The notes under the pieces are model-generated. The model searched no databases, had not been told where the DNA came from, and saw only the letters and a program-made list of their open reading frames with translations. DNA of 64,000 nucleotides, from contig NZ_LN898220.1 of assembly GCF_001457815.1 (NCBI RefSeq), forward strand, positions 248,001-312,000, given 5' to 3'. Shown in pieces: positions 7,449 through 16,249 of the stretch. Position 1 is the stretch's first letter. Every line of letters starts with the position of its first letter. This DNA comes from Vitreoscilla massiliensis (GTDB lineage: Bacteria; Pseudomonadota; Gammaproteobacteria; Burkholderiales; Neisseriaceae). Made by a program: the position numbers and the translations under genes.

Positions 7449-10283
7449 TTATGCTTCCAAATTAAACGCATCTTCAATCAATGCTTTTAACTGTGCCGCA
7501 TGTTTGCTCATGTAACCCACTGCTGGGGACGCACTTGCTGGGCGGCCTGCAAAGAGTACTTTTTGTTTGTCAGTCGAAACCGCTTCAATGCGATGGCGAA
7601 TTTGATACCACGCGCCTTGGTTTTTCGGTTCTTCCTGTGCCCACATGATTTCAGTGGCATTGCTGTAACGGCTTAATTCTGCGGCCAATACTTCGTATGG
7701 GAATGGGTACAATTGTTCTACGCGCACAATTGCCACTTCTTCTTCCATGCCACGTTCTTTGCGACCGGCAGCCAAATCGTAATACACTTGGCCAGCACAC
7801 AACACAATGCGTTTGACTTTGGCATCATCACGCTCAACCGCATCCCCAATCACGGTACGGAAGCCCGAACCTTCGGTGAATTGGCTCAAATCACTCATAG
7901 AGTCTTTGAAGCGCAACAAGCGTTTAGACATGAAGATGACCAAAGGTTTGCGATATGGACGCAATACTTGACGGCGCAACACATGGAACATTTGTGAGGC
8001 TTCAGACATCATCACCACTTGCATATTGTGTTCTGAACACAATTGCAACCAGCGCTCTAAACGAGCCGATGAGTGCTCTGGGCCTTGACCATCATAGCCG
8101 TGAGGCAAAATCATGGTCAAACCACACAAACGACCCCATTTGGTTTCACCCGAAGCGATGAACTGGTCAATCGCCACTTGTGCACCATTGGCGAAGTCGC
8201 CGAACTGGCCTTCCCAAATCACCAATTGATCAGGAGCGGAACACGCAAAACCGTATTCATACGCCAAAACCGCTTCTTCATTCAAGATGGAATCGATGAC
8301 CATGAAGTTGGCTTGGTTGTCAGACATATTGCGCAGTGGCACATAAGCACCCGCATCCCATTTTTCACGGTTTTGATCGTGCAATACCGCATGGCGATGT
8401 GAGAACGTACCACGGCCAGAGTCTTCACCGGAAATGCGCACACCATTGCCATTGGTCACCAAGCTGGCGTAAGCCAAGGTCTCAGCCATACCCCAATCAA
8501 TCGGCATTTCACCCACGCCCATTTTCTTGCGGTTTTCCAACAATTTTTTCACGGTATTGTGCAATTGGAAGTCCGCAGGCACGGCGGTGAATTTTTCGGT
8601 TAAGCGTTGGATGTCGGCAGCTGGCAAAGCCGTTTCGGTTGGGTGAGCCCAATGGGTACCCATGTAAATTGACCAATCCAATGCGTGTTTGCGTTTGTAA
8701 TCGGTTAATTTGGTTTGCTCTACATGCTCACCTTTGTCCAAGGCATCGCGGTAAGCCTTAATCAAATCTTCGCTCAACTCAGCTGGTACCACACCTTCTT
8801 TGGCCAATTTTTCGGCGTAAATGGCGCGTGAACCTGGGTGTTGCGAGATTTTTTTGTACATCATCGGTTGGGTCAAATAAGGATCGTCGCCCTCGTTATG
8901 GCCCAATTTACGGTAACATACCAAATCAATCACGATGTCTTTTTTGAACTGCATGCGGTAGTCCAAAGCGGCCTGCATCACATAGCACACTGCTTCTGGA
9001 TCATCACCGTTGACATGGAAAATCGGTGCATCAATCATTTTCGCGATGTCAGTACAGTACAAGGTCGAACGGGTATCGCGGGTATCAGAGGTGGTGAAAC
9101 CAATTTGGTTATTGATGACAATGTGTACAGTACCACCAGTGGTGTAACCACGGGTTTGTGACAAGTTGAACGTCCCTTGATTCACACCCAAGCCAATAAA
9201 GGCTGAGTCACCATGAATCAATACTGGCATCACTTGTTTTTGACCATCTTCACCACGACGGCGTTGACGGGCACGCACAGAACCTTCTACCACTGGATTC
9301 ACAATTTCCAAGTGCGATGGGTTAAATGCCAAAGAGATGTGGATAGGACCATTTTCAGTTGGAATGTCCGAACTGAAACCATTGTGGTATTTCACGTCGC
9401 CACTAGGCAATTGTACGGTGTATTTGCCTTCAAATTCGCTGAACAAGTCTTTAGGCGATTTGCCCAAGATGTTCACCAACACATTCAAACGGCCACGGTG
9501 AGCCATGCCGATAACCACTTCTTCGACACCTTGGGTGCTGGAATTTTGAATCAAGTAATCCAAGGCCGGAATGGTGGATTCGCCACCTTCCAAAGAGAAG
9601 CGTTTTTGACCCACATATTTGGTATGCAAGTAGCGCTCTAAGGTTTCGGCAGCGGTGATTTTGCCCAAAATGCGTTTTTTGGTTTCCACATTGAAATGTG
9701 GGGTAGACAAGTCTTTTTCAAAACGGTCTTGCACCCAGTGTTTTTCTTCTGAGCGCGTAATGTGCATGTATTCGACACCGATGGTGCCGCAATATGTTTG
9801 TTGCAATTTGTTGATGATCTCAGACAACGGCAAACGGTCGTTGCTTGAGAAAGTGTTGGACACACTGAATTGCACTGCCATGTCTTCGGCAGTTAAACCA
9901 TAAGTCGCAGGATCCAATTCTGAATAGTATTGTGAACCCATGCGTTGCAATGGATCGATGTTGGCGTGACGGGCACCCAAAACACGGTATGCAGAAACCA
10001 AGCGCAATACGGCCACTTGCTTTTTCATCGCATTCGCATCAAGTGCGACGCTGGCTGCATGTTGAGTTACAGGACGCTTAGCCATATCGACAAATGATTG
10101 TTGAATCGGCGCATGCGCTACATCTCGTGCAGCCGCTCCCGGTAAGGTTACGATTTCATCAAAGTATTGTTTCCAATGACTGTCGACCGAGCTAGGATCT
10201 TTCAAATACATTTCATACAGCTCTTCAATATATGGCGCATTGGAGCCATATAAGTAAGACAAGCCGATTTCTTCATTCATCAT
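7449..10283 (-). CDS. sucA: 2-oxoglutarate dehydrogenase E1 component
   Basis: 944 residues, the normal E1o length. It begins with the typical N-terminal segment (SYLYGSNAPYIEELYEMYLKD) and contains GMAHRGRLNVLVNI, the thiamine diphosphate region HVNGDDPEAV and the transketolase-like pyrimidine domain with ILPHGYDGQGPEHSSARLER. The enzyme decarboxylates 2-oxoglutarate and passes the succinyl group to lipoyl-SucB. Two adjacent ATG codons are possible starts. It is upstream of sucB and downstream of gltA on the minus strand. Confidence 0.98.
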   Translation of the reverse strand: MMNEEIGLSYLYGSNAPYIEELYEMYLKDPSSVDSHWKQYFDEIVTLPGAAARDVAHAPIQQSFVDMAKRPVTQHAASVALDANAMKKQVAVLRLVSAYRVLGARHANIDPLQRMGSQYYSELDPATYGLTAEDMAVQFSVSNTFSSNDRLPLSEIINKLQQTYCGTIGVEYMHITRSEEKHWVQDRFEKDLSTPHFNVETKKRILGKITAAETLERYLHTKYVGQKRFSLEGGESTIPALDYLIQNSSTQGVEEVVIGMAHRGRLNVLVNILGKSPKDLFSEFEGKYTVQLPSGDVKYHNGFSSDIPTENGPIHISLAFNPSHLEIVNPVVEGSVRARQRRRGEDGQKQVMPVLIHGDSAFIGLGVNQGTFNLSQTRGYTTGGTVHIVINNQIGFTTSDTRDTRSTLYCTDIAKMIDAPIFHVNGDDPEAVCYVMQAALDYRMQFKKDIVIDLVCYRKLGHNEGDDPYLTQPMMYKKISQHPGSRAIYAEKLAKEGVVPAELSEDLIKAYRDALDKGEHVEQTKLTDYKRKHALDWSIYMGTHWAHPTETALPAADIQRLTEKFTAVPADFQLHNTVKKLLENRKKMGVGEMPIDWGMAETLAYASLVTNGNGVRISGEDSGRGTFSHRHAVLHDQNREKWDAGAYVPLRNMSDNQANFMVIDSILNEEAVLAYEYGFACSAPDQLVIWEGQFGDFANGAQVAIDQFIASGETKWGRLCGLTMILPHGYDGQGPEHSSARLERWLQLCSEHNMQVVMMSEASQMFHVLRRQVLRPYRKPLVIFMSKRLLRFKDSMSDLSQFTEGSGFRTVIGDAVERDDAKVKRIVLCAGQVYYDLAAGRKERGMEEEVAIVRVEQLYPFPYEVLAAELSRYSNATEIMWAQEEPKNQGAWYQIRHRIEAVSTDKQKVLFAGRPASASPAVGYMSKHAAQLKALIEDAFNLEA

Positions 10284-10331
10284 GGCAAAAGACCTTTATT
10301 GCTGTCTGTTGTTCAGACTATAAATTCATAA

Positions 10332-10362
10332 GACAGCACCGGCCTGTAAAGCCAGTGCTGTC
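10332..10362 (-). other. Hairpin between gltA and sucA with DUS-like loop
   Basis: GACAGCAC / GTGCTGTC plus GGC / GCC form an 11-bp stem with one internal mismatch, enclosing CTGTAAA. The word GGCCTGTAAA is thus partly in stem and loop. No clear T-run follows on the minus strand, so partial termination or mRNA stabilisation is more likely than full termination. Confidence 0.45.
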
Positions 10363-10371
10363 ACCACGCTA

Positions 10372-11652
10372 TTAGCGTTGCGCTTCTGGTACGTAATCGC
10401 GACGTACTGAGCCTGTGTACAATTGGCGTGGACGGCCAATTTTGTACAATGGGTCAGCAATCATTTCATGCCAGTGGCTGATCCAACCTACGGTACGGGC
10501 CAAAGCAAAGATCACAGTGAACATAGACACTGGGATACCCAATGCAGACAATACGATACCAGAGTAGAAGTCTACGTTAGGGTACAATTTGCGTTCTACG
10601 AAGTATGGATCTTCCAAAGCGATTTTTTCTAATGCCATCGCCAATTTGAATTTAGGATCGTCATGCAAGCCCAACTCGTTCAATACTTCGTCACAAGTTT
10701 GTTTCATGATTTTCGCACGTGGGTCCATGTTTTTGTACACGCGGTGACCGAAGCCCATCAAGCGGTATTTGCGTTCTTTCACGCCTTCCATGAATTCAGC
10801 CACGTGTTCTACTGAACCGATTTCGTCCAACATTTTCAACACAGCTTCGTTGGCACCACCGTGAGCAGGGCCCCACAAGCAAGCGATACCAGCAGCAATG
10901 GCTGCAAATGGGTTGGTACCAGATGAACCAGCCAAACGTACGGTAGAAGTAGAAGCGTTTTGTTCGTGGTCTGCATGCAAGATGAAGATGCGATCCAAAG
11001 CTTTAACCAATACTGGGTTTGGTTTGTATTCTTCGCAAGGCGTAGAGAACATCATGTTCATGAAGTTCGCAGTGTAAGACAAGTCATTGCGTGGGAACAC
11101 AAATGGTGCACCGATAGAATAACGGTAACACATGGCTGCGATGGTAGGGATTTTAGAAATCATGCGGTATTCAGCCACACGACGGTGGTCTGGATTGTTG
11201 ATGTCCAAGCTGTCTTGGTAGAATGCAGCCAAAGCACCAACCACACCAGTCATCATCGCCATAGGGTGAGCATCGCGACGGAAACCACGGAAGAACCAAG
11301 TCAATTGTTCGTGTACCATGGTGTGTTTGGTGATGGTTTCAACAAACTCTTTGTGTTGTGCTTCTGTTGGCAATTCGCCGTAGATCAACAAATAGCAAGT
11401 TTCCAAGTAATCGCTGTTTTCAGCCAATTGCTCGATAGGGTAACCACGATAGTACAACTGACCTTTATCGCCATCGATAAAGGTGATTTTTGACTCGCAG
11501 CTTGCAGTAGAAGTGAATCCTGGGTCGAAAGTGAAGGTACCGGTTTCTTTCAACAAAGTACGGATATCAATTACATCAGGTCCCAAAGTACCTTCCATAA
11601 CTGGAAAGGTTACTTCTTTGTCTTCTACTTTCAATGATGCTTGCTTGGTCAT
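10372..11652 (-). CDS. gltA: Citrate synthase (type II)
   Basis: 426 residues, the usual size of the hexameric Gram-negative enzyme. Landmarks are GDKGQLYYRGYPIEQL in the N-terminal domain, the HADHEQNAST motif with an active-site histidine, and MGFGHRVYKNMDPRA with a second catalytic histidine; the catalytic aspartate lies in NVDFYSG. It condenses acetyl-CoA and oxaloacetate. AAGGAG lies seven bases before the ATG. It is between sdhE and sucA and is separated from sdhE by an inverted DUS pair. Confidence 0.98.
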   Translation of the reverse strand: MTKQASLKVEDKEVTFPVMEGTLGPDVIDIRTLLKETGTFTFDPGFTSTASCESKITFIDGDKGQLYYRGYPIEQLAENSDYLETCYLLIYGELPTEAQHKEFVETITKHTMVHEQLTWFFRGFRRDAHPMAMMTGVVGALAAFYQDSLDINNPDHRRVAEYRMISKIPTIAAMCYRYSIGAPFVFPRNDLSYTANFMNMMFSTPCEEYKPNPVLVKALDRIFILHADHEQNASTSTVRLAGSSGTNPFAAIAAGIACLWGPAHGGANEAVLKMLDEIGSVEHVAEFMEGVKERKYRLMGFGHRVYKNMDPRAKIMKQTCDEVLNELGLHDDPKFKLAMALEKIALEDPYFVERKLYPNVDFYSGIVLSALGIPVSMFTVIFALARTVGWISHWHEMIADPLYKIGRPRQLYTGSVRRDYVPEAQR

Positions 11653-11674
11653 TTTATCTCCTTAGTGTTTCGGT

Positions 11675-11701
11675 TTCAGGCCGCTTACAAGCGGCCTGTA
11701 A
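11675..11701. repeat. Inverted DUS pair between sdhE and gltA
   Basis: TTCAGGCCGCTT (one base off the consensus) faces perfect AAGCGGCCTGTAA. There is no T-run on either side, so read-through from sdh into gltA is likely. Confidence 0.6.
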
Positions 11702-11705
11702 GGGA

Positions 11706-11945
11706 TTAAGCCGAACGAATCAGCGTAATGAGTGCTTGATATTTTTCATCAGGCACATCTTGGTAGCCATTGACGATGGCCCAAAAATCTTGATCTTGCC
11801 AATCCAGAATGTCACGGAAGATTTCCAGTTCACTCTCAGACAAAGTTTCAAAGCGACTTTGCATAAAGCGGGTCAGAACGATGTCCAGTTCTAATAAACC
11901 TCGTCTGGTCAAATAGCGTAAACGCCTTTTCTCGGCTTCGGTCAT
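11706..11945 (-). CDS. sdhE: FAD assembly factor SdhE
   Basis: 79 residues. The N-terminal RRGLLELD motif (R14-R15-G16) is the signature of SdhE, which promotes covalent FAD attachment to SdhA. A second conserved stretch, DWQDQDFWAIVNG, follows. The gene starts one base after the stop of sdhB, so it is translated as part of the sdh operon, matching its role in maturing the complex encoded just upstream. Confidence 0.95.
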   Translation of the reverse strand: MTEAEKRRLRYLTRRGLLELDIVLTRFMQSRFETLSESELEIFRDILDWQDQDFWAIVNGYQDVPDEKYQALITLIRSA

Positions 11946-11946
11946 G

Positions 11947-12651
11947 TTATACCGCCCGTTTCAACATCATTTCTTTGATCTTACCGATGGCACGGGTCGG
12001 ATTCAGATGTTTCGGACACACATCCACACAGTTCATGATGGTGTGACAACGGAACAAACGGTATGGGTCATTTAAGTTGTCCAAACGTTCATTGGTACGG
12101 GTGTCGCGGGTATCGGCAATAAAGCGATACGCATTGAGCAAACCAGATGGGCCCACGAATTTATCAGGATTCCACCAGAATGAAGGACAAGCAGTAGAAC
12201 AACATGCGCACAAAATACATTCGTACAAGCCATCCAACTCTTTGCGTTCTTCTTGCGTTTGCAAGCGTTCACGTTCAGGTGCTGGTGTGTCATTCACCAC
12301 GTATGGTTTGACAGAATGGTATTGGTTGAAGAATTGCGTCATGTCCACAATCAAATCGCGGATAATCGGCAAGCCTGGCAATGGGCGCAATTGAATCGGT
12401 TGTTTCAAATCACGAATGTTGGTCAAACATGCCAAGCCATTTTTACCATTGATGTTCATGCCATCAGAACCACAAATGCCTTCGCGGCAAGAACGACGGA
12501 AAGACAGGCTGTCGTCTTTGGCTTTCAATTTCACCAAAGCATCCAACAATTTCACGTCGGTTGGCTCAAGTTCCAACTCGTAGTCTTGCATGTACCACTT
12601 TTCATCCCGATCTGGGTTGAAGCGCATTACTTGAAATTTAAACAGTTCCAT
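11947..12651 (-). CDS. sdhB: Succinate dehydrogenase iron-sulfur subunit
   Basis: 234 residues. The plant-type ferredoxin ligands are CREGICGSDG (C55, C60) and C75. The 4Fe-4S and 3Fe-4S ligands are CILCACCSTACP and CHTIMNCVDVCPK in the C-terminal half. It carries electrons from SdhA-bound FAD to the quinone site in the SdhCD membrane anchor. AGGAA lies upstream of the start. The gene is about 20 bases after sdhA in the operon sdhC-sdhD-sdhA-sdhB-sdhE. Confidence 0.98.
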   Translation of the reverse strand: MELFKFQVMRFNPDRDEKWYMQDYELELEPTDVKLLDALVKLKAKDDSLSFRRSCREGICGSDGMNINGKNGLACLTNIRDLKQPIQLRPLPGLPIIRDLIVDMTQFFNQYHSVKPYVVNDTPAPERERLQTQEERKELDGLYECILCACCSTACPSFWWNPDKFVGPSGLLNAYRFIADTRDTRTNERLDNLNDPYRLFRCHTIMNCVDVCPKHLNPTRAIGKIKEMMLKRAV

Positions 12652-12671
12652 GAGGTATTCCTAAACTTTTA

Positions 12672-14435
12672 TTAGTAAACGCGCTTGGCTGGTTCGATGT
12701 AATCGACCGTCAACGGTTTAGTATGTACAGGTTTGTAAGTCAACTGATTGCCGGCTGAATACCACAAGGTGTGTTTCATCCAATTCACATCATCGCGATC
12801 AGGATGGTCATCAGAAGCGTGGGCACCACGTGATTCTTTACGTGCTTCAGCAGAAACCAATGTTGCTTGCGCCACTTCAATCAAGTTTTCCAATTCCAAG
12901 GCTTCAGAACGGGCTGTGTTCCATACTTTGGATTTGTCTTTGATTTCGGTTTTGTGTACGCGCGCTACCAAAGCTTTGATTTTTTCCACGCCGTCTTTCA
13001 AGATGACATCGGTACGGAATACACCAGCGTGGCTTTGTACCAAGGCTTGCAACTCATTGCGCAAAGCATCAACGTCTTCACCACCAGTTTGGTTTTCCAA
13101 ACGTTCCAAACGTTTGCGCGTGAATTCACCGGCATCGGCTGGCAAATCTTTCCACGTTTTTTGGGTTTGGATGTATTCAATCATGTGATCGCCAGCAGCT
13201 TTACCGAACACCACCAAGTCGAGCAATGAGTTGGTACCCAAGCGGTTAGCACCGTGCACAGAAGCACAAGCACACTCACCGGCTGCGTAAAAACCATTGA
13301 CTGGAGTTTCAGGATTATCACCTTGAGGCACCACCACTTGACCGTGGTAGTTGGTAGGAATACCGCCCATCATGTAGTGGGTCGTTGGTACGACTGGGAT
13401 AGGATCTTTAATTGGGTCTACGCCGGCAAAGTTAATCGCGATTTCGCGGATGCCTGGCAATTTTTCCATGATTTTGTCGGCGCCCAAGTGGTCTACTTTG
13501 AGCAATACGTGGTCTTTTTTCTTACCACAACCGCGACCTTCATGAATTTCCATCGCCATGGCGCGAGACACCACGTCACGAGAAGCCAAGTCTTTTACGG
13601 TAGGCGCATAACGTTCCATGAAACGTTCGCCATTGCAGTTAAGCAAAATACCGCCCTCACCGCGCACACCTTCAGTAATCAACACACCCGCACCGGCCAC
13701 GCCAGTTGGGTGGAATTGCCAGAATTCCATGTCTTCCAAAGGAATGCCTGCACGCGCAGCCATGCCCAAGCCATCGCCTGTGTTCATGAAGGCATTGGTA
13801 GAAGAAGCATAAATACGACCGCCACCACCGGTGGCGAACAATACCGCTTTGGCATGCAAGATGAACACTTCACCTGTTTCCATTTCCAAAGCAGTCACAC
13901 CAATCACATCACCGTGTTCGTCACGGATCAAGTCCAATGCCATCCATTCCACGAAGAATTGGGTATGGGCACGAACGTTTTGTTGGTACAAAGTGTGCAA
14001 CATTGCGTGACCAGTACGGTCGGCCACGGCACAAGCGCGCTCTACCGCGCGTTTACCATGTTCTGCAGTATGTCCACCGAATGGACGTTGGTAGATTTTG
14101 CCGCTTTCAACGCGGTCAAAAGGCATACCCATGTGTTCCAATTCGATGACAGCATCAGGTGCTGCACGGGTCATGAATTCGATGGCGTCTTGGTCGCCCA
14201 ACCAGTCCGAACCTTTAACGGTATCGTACATGTGCCAATCCCAACGGTCTTCTTGCACATTGCCCAAAGAAGCAGAAATACCACCTTGTGCCGCAACAGT
14301 GTGTGAACGGGTTGGGAATACTTTAGACAATACCGCTGTGTTCAGGCCGGCTTTAGAAGTTTGCAAGGCTGCACGTAAACCTGCACCACCGCCACCAACA
14401 ATAACGGCATCAAAACGACGAACAGGATAACTCAT
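12672..14435 (-). CDS. sdhA: Succinate dehydrogenase flavoprotein subunit
   Basis: 587 residues. The dinucleotide motif VIVGGGGAGLRAAL is followed by RSHTVAAQGG, whose H45 carries the covalent FAD. Substrate-binding and catalytic regions (HPTGVAGAGVL, RLGTNSLLDLVVFGKAAG) are intact. The ATG at 14435 with GGGGG upstream is preferred over an in-frame TTG at 14447. It overlaps the end of sdhD by four bases. It oxidises succinate to fumarate at the membrane. Confidence 0.98.
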   Translation of the reverse strand: MSYPVRRFDAVIVGGGGAGLRAALQTSKAGLNTAVLSKVFPTRSHTVAAQGGISASLGNVQEDRWDWHMYDTVKGSDWLGDQDAIEFMTRAAPDAVIELEHMGMPFDRVESGKIYQRPFGGHTAEHGKRAVERACAVADRTGHAMLHTLYQQNVRAHTQFFVEWMALDLIRDEHGDVIGVTALEMETGEVFILHAKAVLFATGGGGRIYASSTNAFMNTGDGLGMAARAGIPLEDMEFWQFHPTGVAGAGVLITEGVRGEGGILLNCNGERFMERYAPTVKDLASRDVVSRAMAMEIHEGRGCGKKKDHVLLKVDHLGADKIMEKLPGIREIAINFAGVDPIKDPIPVVPTTHYMMGGIPTNYHGQVVVPQGDNPETPVNGFYAAGECACASVHGANRLGTNSLLDLVVFGKAAGDHMIEYIQTQKTWKDLPADAGEFTRKRLERLENQTGGEDVDALRNELQALVQSHAGVFRTDVILKDGVEKIKALVARVHKTEIKDKSKVWNTARSEALELENLIEVAQATLVSAEARKESRGAHASDDHPDRDDVNWMKHTLWYSAGNQLTYKPVHTKPLTVDYIEPAKRVY

Positions 14436-14782
14436 GCTAACCCCCAAATAACTTTAAATGAATAAATAACACAACCAACCAACCAAAGAATGGTTGCCAC
14501 ATGCAAGGTCAAACGCAAACCGACAGATTTACTGATGTAATCCATCCACAAGTCGCGAATACCAACCCAAGCATGCAATGCCACCGCGATAAAGGTAATT
14601 TGCGTGAACAAACGTACCCAACCTTGGGTAAAGAATGCACGCCAAGCTTCATATTCGTGTGGCAATGTAAATAAGATAACGAGCATGGCAATGGTGTAAA
14701 TCACCATGATGACCGCGGTGATGCGTTGCATTGCCCAATCGCGCAAACCGTAATGGGCACCTGTTAATTTGCGTTCTACCAT
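14432..14782 (-). CDS. sdhD: Succinate dehydrogenase membrane anchor SdhD
   Basis: 116 residues with three membrane segments (about 19-40, 51-75 and 90-112). The short stretch ALHAWVGIRDLWMDYI holds the likely heme-ligand histidine and the conserved Asp of SdhD proteins. AGGAG lies upstream. It overlaps both sdhC and sdhA by a few bases, consistent with translational coupling in the operon. With SdhC it forms the quinone site. Confidence 0.92.
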   Translation of the reverse strand: MVERKLTGAHYGLRDWAMQRITAVIMVIYTIAMLVILFTLPHEYEAWRAFFTQGWVRLFTQITFIAVALHAWVGIRDLWMDYISKSVGLRLTLHVATILWLVGCVIYSFKVIWGLA

Positions 14783-15150
14783 AACAAGGCTCCTAAAATC
14801 ACAGTCAAAATCAAAGCAGCGCCAAACACCACTTTAGCAGTCGTACGCGCAGTATTCAGTTCCAAACCTTTGTGCATATCCAAGAACAAAAAGCGGATAC
14901 CAGCCAAGAAGTGGTGCAAATATGCCCACAACAAACCCAACAATAACAATTTAATGATTGGATTGCTTACCAAGCTTTGGTATTGATTAAACGCTTCTTC
15001 AGTACTCAGAGTTCCTGCGAATAAACACAATAACAATGGCAAGCAAATGAATAAGCCCACACCACTGACCCTGTGTAGAATGGACACAATCCCAGGAATC
15101 GGTAGACGTGTCTTCACAACGTCTATATAGACAGGTCTTTGTTTATGCAT
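14776..15150 (-). CDS. sdhC: Succinate dehydrogenase cytochrome b556 subunit
   Basis: 124 residues with three membrane helices. The signatures SILHRVSGVGL and LHHFLAGIRFLFLD, which supply the quinone-site residues and a heme ligand, are present. AAGGAA precedes the ATG. It is the first gene of the sdh operon; about 136 bases of AT-rich sequence separate it from the GntR regulator gene upstream on the same strand and should hold the sdh promoter, though I cannot point to clear hexamers. Confidence 0.95.
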   Translation of the reverse strand: MHKQRPVYIDVVKTRLPIPGIVSILHRVSGVGLFICLPLLLCLFAGTLSTEEAFNQYQSLVSNPIIKLLLLGLLWAYLHHFLAGIRFLFLDMHKGLELNTARTTAKVVFGAALILTVILGALLW

Positions 15151-15286
15151 TGAGGGGTTCCTTAAAAAAACTGCGTAAGTTTATTAAATAAAACAAGTTT
15201 TTAAATTTAATGCCAATGAATACATTAATTTACGCCAGCGCAATTTACTCTTTTTTAAACACCATGAAAAGGTTTCATTGCAGAAT

Positions 15287-16021
15287 TCAGACAATGGAGT
15301 TAGCAGATAAATTCAATTGATAATGACGTGTAAGTATGTACCTGCGCTTTAACATCATCATCTCGCCATTGGCATCGGTCTTTTTTATCTGCATGTACAA
15401 CACCGGTTCTTCCGCAGACACCTTCAACACACTTGCCAATTCAGCATTCAAACCACCCACACTGGCCATACAACTTAAGTGGTTCAATCTGACTTCATAC
15501 TCTTTCAGCAACAAACTCTCGATGCTGAGTCGGGTAATCAATTGCCGTCGATTCAAATCTTGTAGGCGTTCATAAGGCAAAAACACCTCATCTAAGGCAA
15601 CGGTATTGATTTGGTGTCGCCACAAAACCAGCACCTTCCACACCAGTGGGTTTGCTGCACGCAAATGCAATAAATCACTGATTTCATTACCCGCATGTAC
15701 TGCCACCACACTGAGCACCTCACTTTTTGGGAACACACTGTGAGACTCTTTTTCAAACATGCCCACCAAACCGAAGAGTCCCCAGTCACCATATTGATCG
15801 GCGACAAAAGTACCTACTCCTTGTTGGCGATACAGAATCTGTTTGAACACCAATTCATCCAAGCCTTTACGTACCGTGCCTTGGCTCACTTCAAGCTTTT
15901 TCGCCAATTGCCATTCGGTTGGAATGGCTTGATGCGGCCTGTAATTGCCTGCAGCAATTTGTTGCATGACGTAATCAGCAACTTGAGCATACAAAGGATT
16001 TCGAGTCGGTGGTTTTGGCAT
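15287..16021 (-). CDS. GntR/HutC-type transcriptional regulator with UTRA domain
   Basis: 244 residues. An N-terminal winged helix-turn-helix (about 1-72, with PTEWQLAKKLEVSQGTVRKGLDEL) is followed by a UTRA ligand-binding domain (about 95-235). It lies between sdhC and mdh, divergent from mdh, and a 25-bp near-palindrome sits in the shared upstream region. This makes it a good candidate for local control of mdh and itself, perhaps of sdh, in response to a TCA intermediate. The ligand is unknown. A DUS-like word occurs within its coding sequence near 15934. Confidence 0.85.
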   Translation of the reverse strand: MPKPPTRNPLYAQVADYVMQQIAAGNYRPHQAIPTEWQLAKKLEVSQGTVRKGLDELVFKQILYRQQGVGTFVADQYGDWGLFGLVGMFEKESHSVFPKSEVLSVVAVHAGNEISDLLHLRAANPLVWKVLVLWRHQINTVALDEVFLPYERLQDLNRRQLITRLSIESLLLKEYEVRLNHLSCMASVGGLNAELASVLKVSAEEPVLYMQIKKTDANGEMMMLKRRYILTRHYQLNLSANSIV

Positions 16022-16057
16022 GGCAGTATTGTAACGCCTGAAATTAAAAAGTAAATT

Positions 16058-16082
16058 ATGTCTTATATAAGATATAAGTCAT
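16058..16082. promoter_or_regulatory. Candidate operator of the GntR regulator
   Basis: Near-palindrome in the gntR-mdh divergent region: CTTATAT and ATATAAG separated by AAG, flanked by matching ATG / CAT with one T-T mismatch on each side. Placement 37 bases before the regulator start and about 170 before mdh fits an autoregulatory site. Binding is inferred. Confidence 0.5.
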
Positions 16083-16249
16083 TTAACTAAATCTAACTAA
16101 ATATATTAATAAAATCTTTTACGCGAGCGGCCAAGTTTTGCTATGATTCAGGTCGGCTCGAACCGCCATGCCATGTAAACTTATGTGACTGAAAAAGACG
16201 GTATCGATACTAAATTGTCGTAACTCGTTATTCATACGTGGAGATAGAA

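Noticed and set aside
13254..14306. Plus-strand ORF of 350 codons opposite sdhA
   Set aside because: Antisense shadow of a highly conserved gene; no ribosome site and no family resemblance.
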